The position numbers and the translations under genes are program-made. DNA of 6,676 nt from an uncultured Eubacteriales bacterium (lineage in GTDB: Bacteria; Bacillota; Clostridia; Oscillospirales; Oscillospiraceae). This document shows, in pieces, positions 6,338 to 6,676 of this stretch (the stretch's first letter is position 1; every line of letters starts with the position of its first letter). The DNA lies in the NCBI GenBank assembly GCA_900549885.1, contig URQA01000134.1, positions 1-6,676 of the forward strand. Direction: 5' to 3'. The notes under the pieces were generated by a model that was given only the letters and a program-made list of their open reading frames with translations, made no database searches and was not told where the DNA came from.

Positions 6338-6379
6338 TTCAAGAGGCAGCATGTCAAATATAATAGAAATCACAAAGGG

Positions 6380-6595
6380 GTGGTTTCTATTATTACTTAC
6401 GACCCGCTCTGGAACACTATGCGTCGAAAGGGAATTACAACTTACTCTTTAATAAAGGACTATTCCTTCAGCAAGGGGACATTGGATTCTTTGAAGCAAA
6501 ACCGAAATATTTCAACCGCAACGCTGAATGACCTTTGCAACATTCTTTCTTGCAGGGTCGAAGATGTTCTTCGTCACATTCCAGATAAAAAATAA
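6380..6595 (+). CDS. Small Cro/C1-type helix-turn-helix protein
   Basis: A 71-aa protein that is almost entirely one HTH domain: PLWNTMRRKGITTYSLIKDYSFSK, then TLDSLKQNRNISTATLNDLCNILSCRVEDVLRHIPDKK. The pattern matches the small Cro/C1-type HTH family Pfam calls HTH_26 (YozG-like), by recognition only. It is likely a cytoplasmic DNA-binding regulator. The start is uncertain. GTG at 6380 is the only standard in-frame start, but AAAGGGG runs directly into it, leaving no normal spacing; the same site is 8 nt from an in-frame ATT at 6389. The protein core is unaffected. It lies 92 bp after the XRE gene on the same strand, with an inverted repeat between them, so it could be co-transcribed or have its own promoter. 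Confidence 0.82.
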   Translation: MVSIITYDPLWNTMRRKGITTYSLIKDYSFSKGTLDSLKQNRNISTATLNDLCNILSCRVEDVLRHIPDKK

Positions 6596-6621
6596 ACGGC
6601 GCTTTGAGGGCATTACCGCTC

Positions 6622-6676
6622 TGATATGTACCCAGAATTCTGGACACATAAAAAATTGAATTAGGTGCACATGGAT
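6622..6676 (+). mobile_element. Possible left end of an IS3-family insertion sequence
   Basis: The stretch begins TGATATGTACCCAG, followed by AATTC and TGGACACA. From memory this resembles IS3-group terminal repeats (TGAT..TACCCAG..AAT..TGGACAC). An ATG at 6671, 49 bp in, is where orfA of such an element usually begins, although only two codons (ATG GAT) are in the window and AGGTG 3 nt upstream is a weak ribosome site. The same bases contain a 24-bp palindrome (6626-6649, 10 of 12 pairs), which could instead be an operator. No transposase sequence is visible, so this is a resemblance only. Confidence 0.35.

Noticed and set aside
6351..6379. ATG at 6351 as a start for the small HTH gene
   Set aside because: It is in a different frame from the HTH-coding sequence.
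1..6676. tRNA, rRNA, riboswitch or CRISPR array
   Set aside because: I saw no cloverleaf, rRNA-like block, known riboswitch core or regularly spaced repeat on either strand, though reading by eye can miss small RNAs.

Overview
The window looks like chromosome from a GC-rich gut-type member of the Clostridia (Oscillospiraceae-like). This is inferred from strong AAGGAGG ribosome sites, clostridial-type ABC and HTH proteins, and about 60-70% GC in many sampled rows of the left half. No marker gene fixes the taxon.

Left module (1-4226, all on the minus strand). A TetR-family regulator (about 4152-3529) is followed by two ABC half-transporters, each with a membrane domain fused to an ATPase domain. 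The first is complete (3449-1707). The second starts inside the stop codon of the first (1710) and runs off the left edge with only a short C-terminus missing. The two should form a heterodimeric pump or importer. A good promoter (TTGACA, 17 bp, TATATT) precedes tetR. A 32-bp near-perfect palindrome sits at its -10 and start point, as expected for an autorepressor operator. A second palindrome of unrelated sequence sits just before the first ABC gene. The ATPase motifs (FWDV, DEATA..DPENE) resemble the exporter-fold siderophore importer group (YbtP/YbtQ, IrtA/IrtB), but the substrate cannot be read from the sequence.

Middle module (about 4252-5824, minus strand). Two overlapping or coupled genes of unknown family, about 294 and 205 aa, are closed by a strong rho-independent terminator. 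Neither shows a signal peptide or membrane segment. Sampled GC falls to about 42-53%.

Right module (about 5825-6620, plus strand). A 106-aa XRE-type HTH protein is divergent from the unknown pair, and a second, very small Cro/C1-type HTH protein follows it. Sampled GC is near 40%. This part looks like accessory or mobile-element-derived DNA. The last ~55 bases resemble the left terminal repeat of an IS3-family insertion sequence, with a possible orfA start codon at 6671.

Best leads: the two-operator layout of the tetR-ABC operon, including a 15-nt operator half-site repeated at the start of the second ABC gene; the ~10-point GC drop in the ATPase half of that gene; and the orphan gene pair beside the two HTH regulators. 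No RNA genes or CRISPR arrays were seen.
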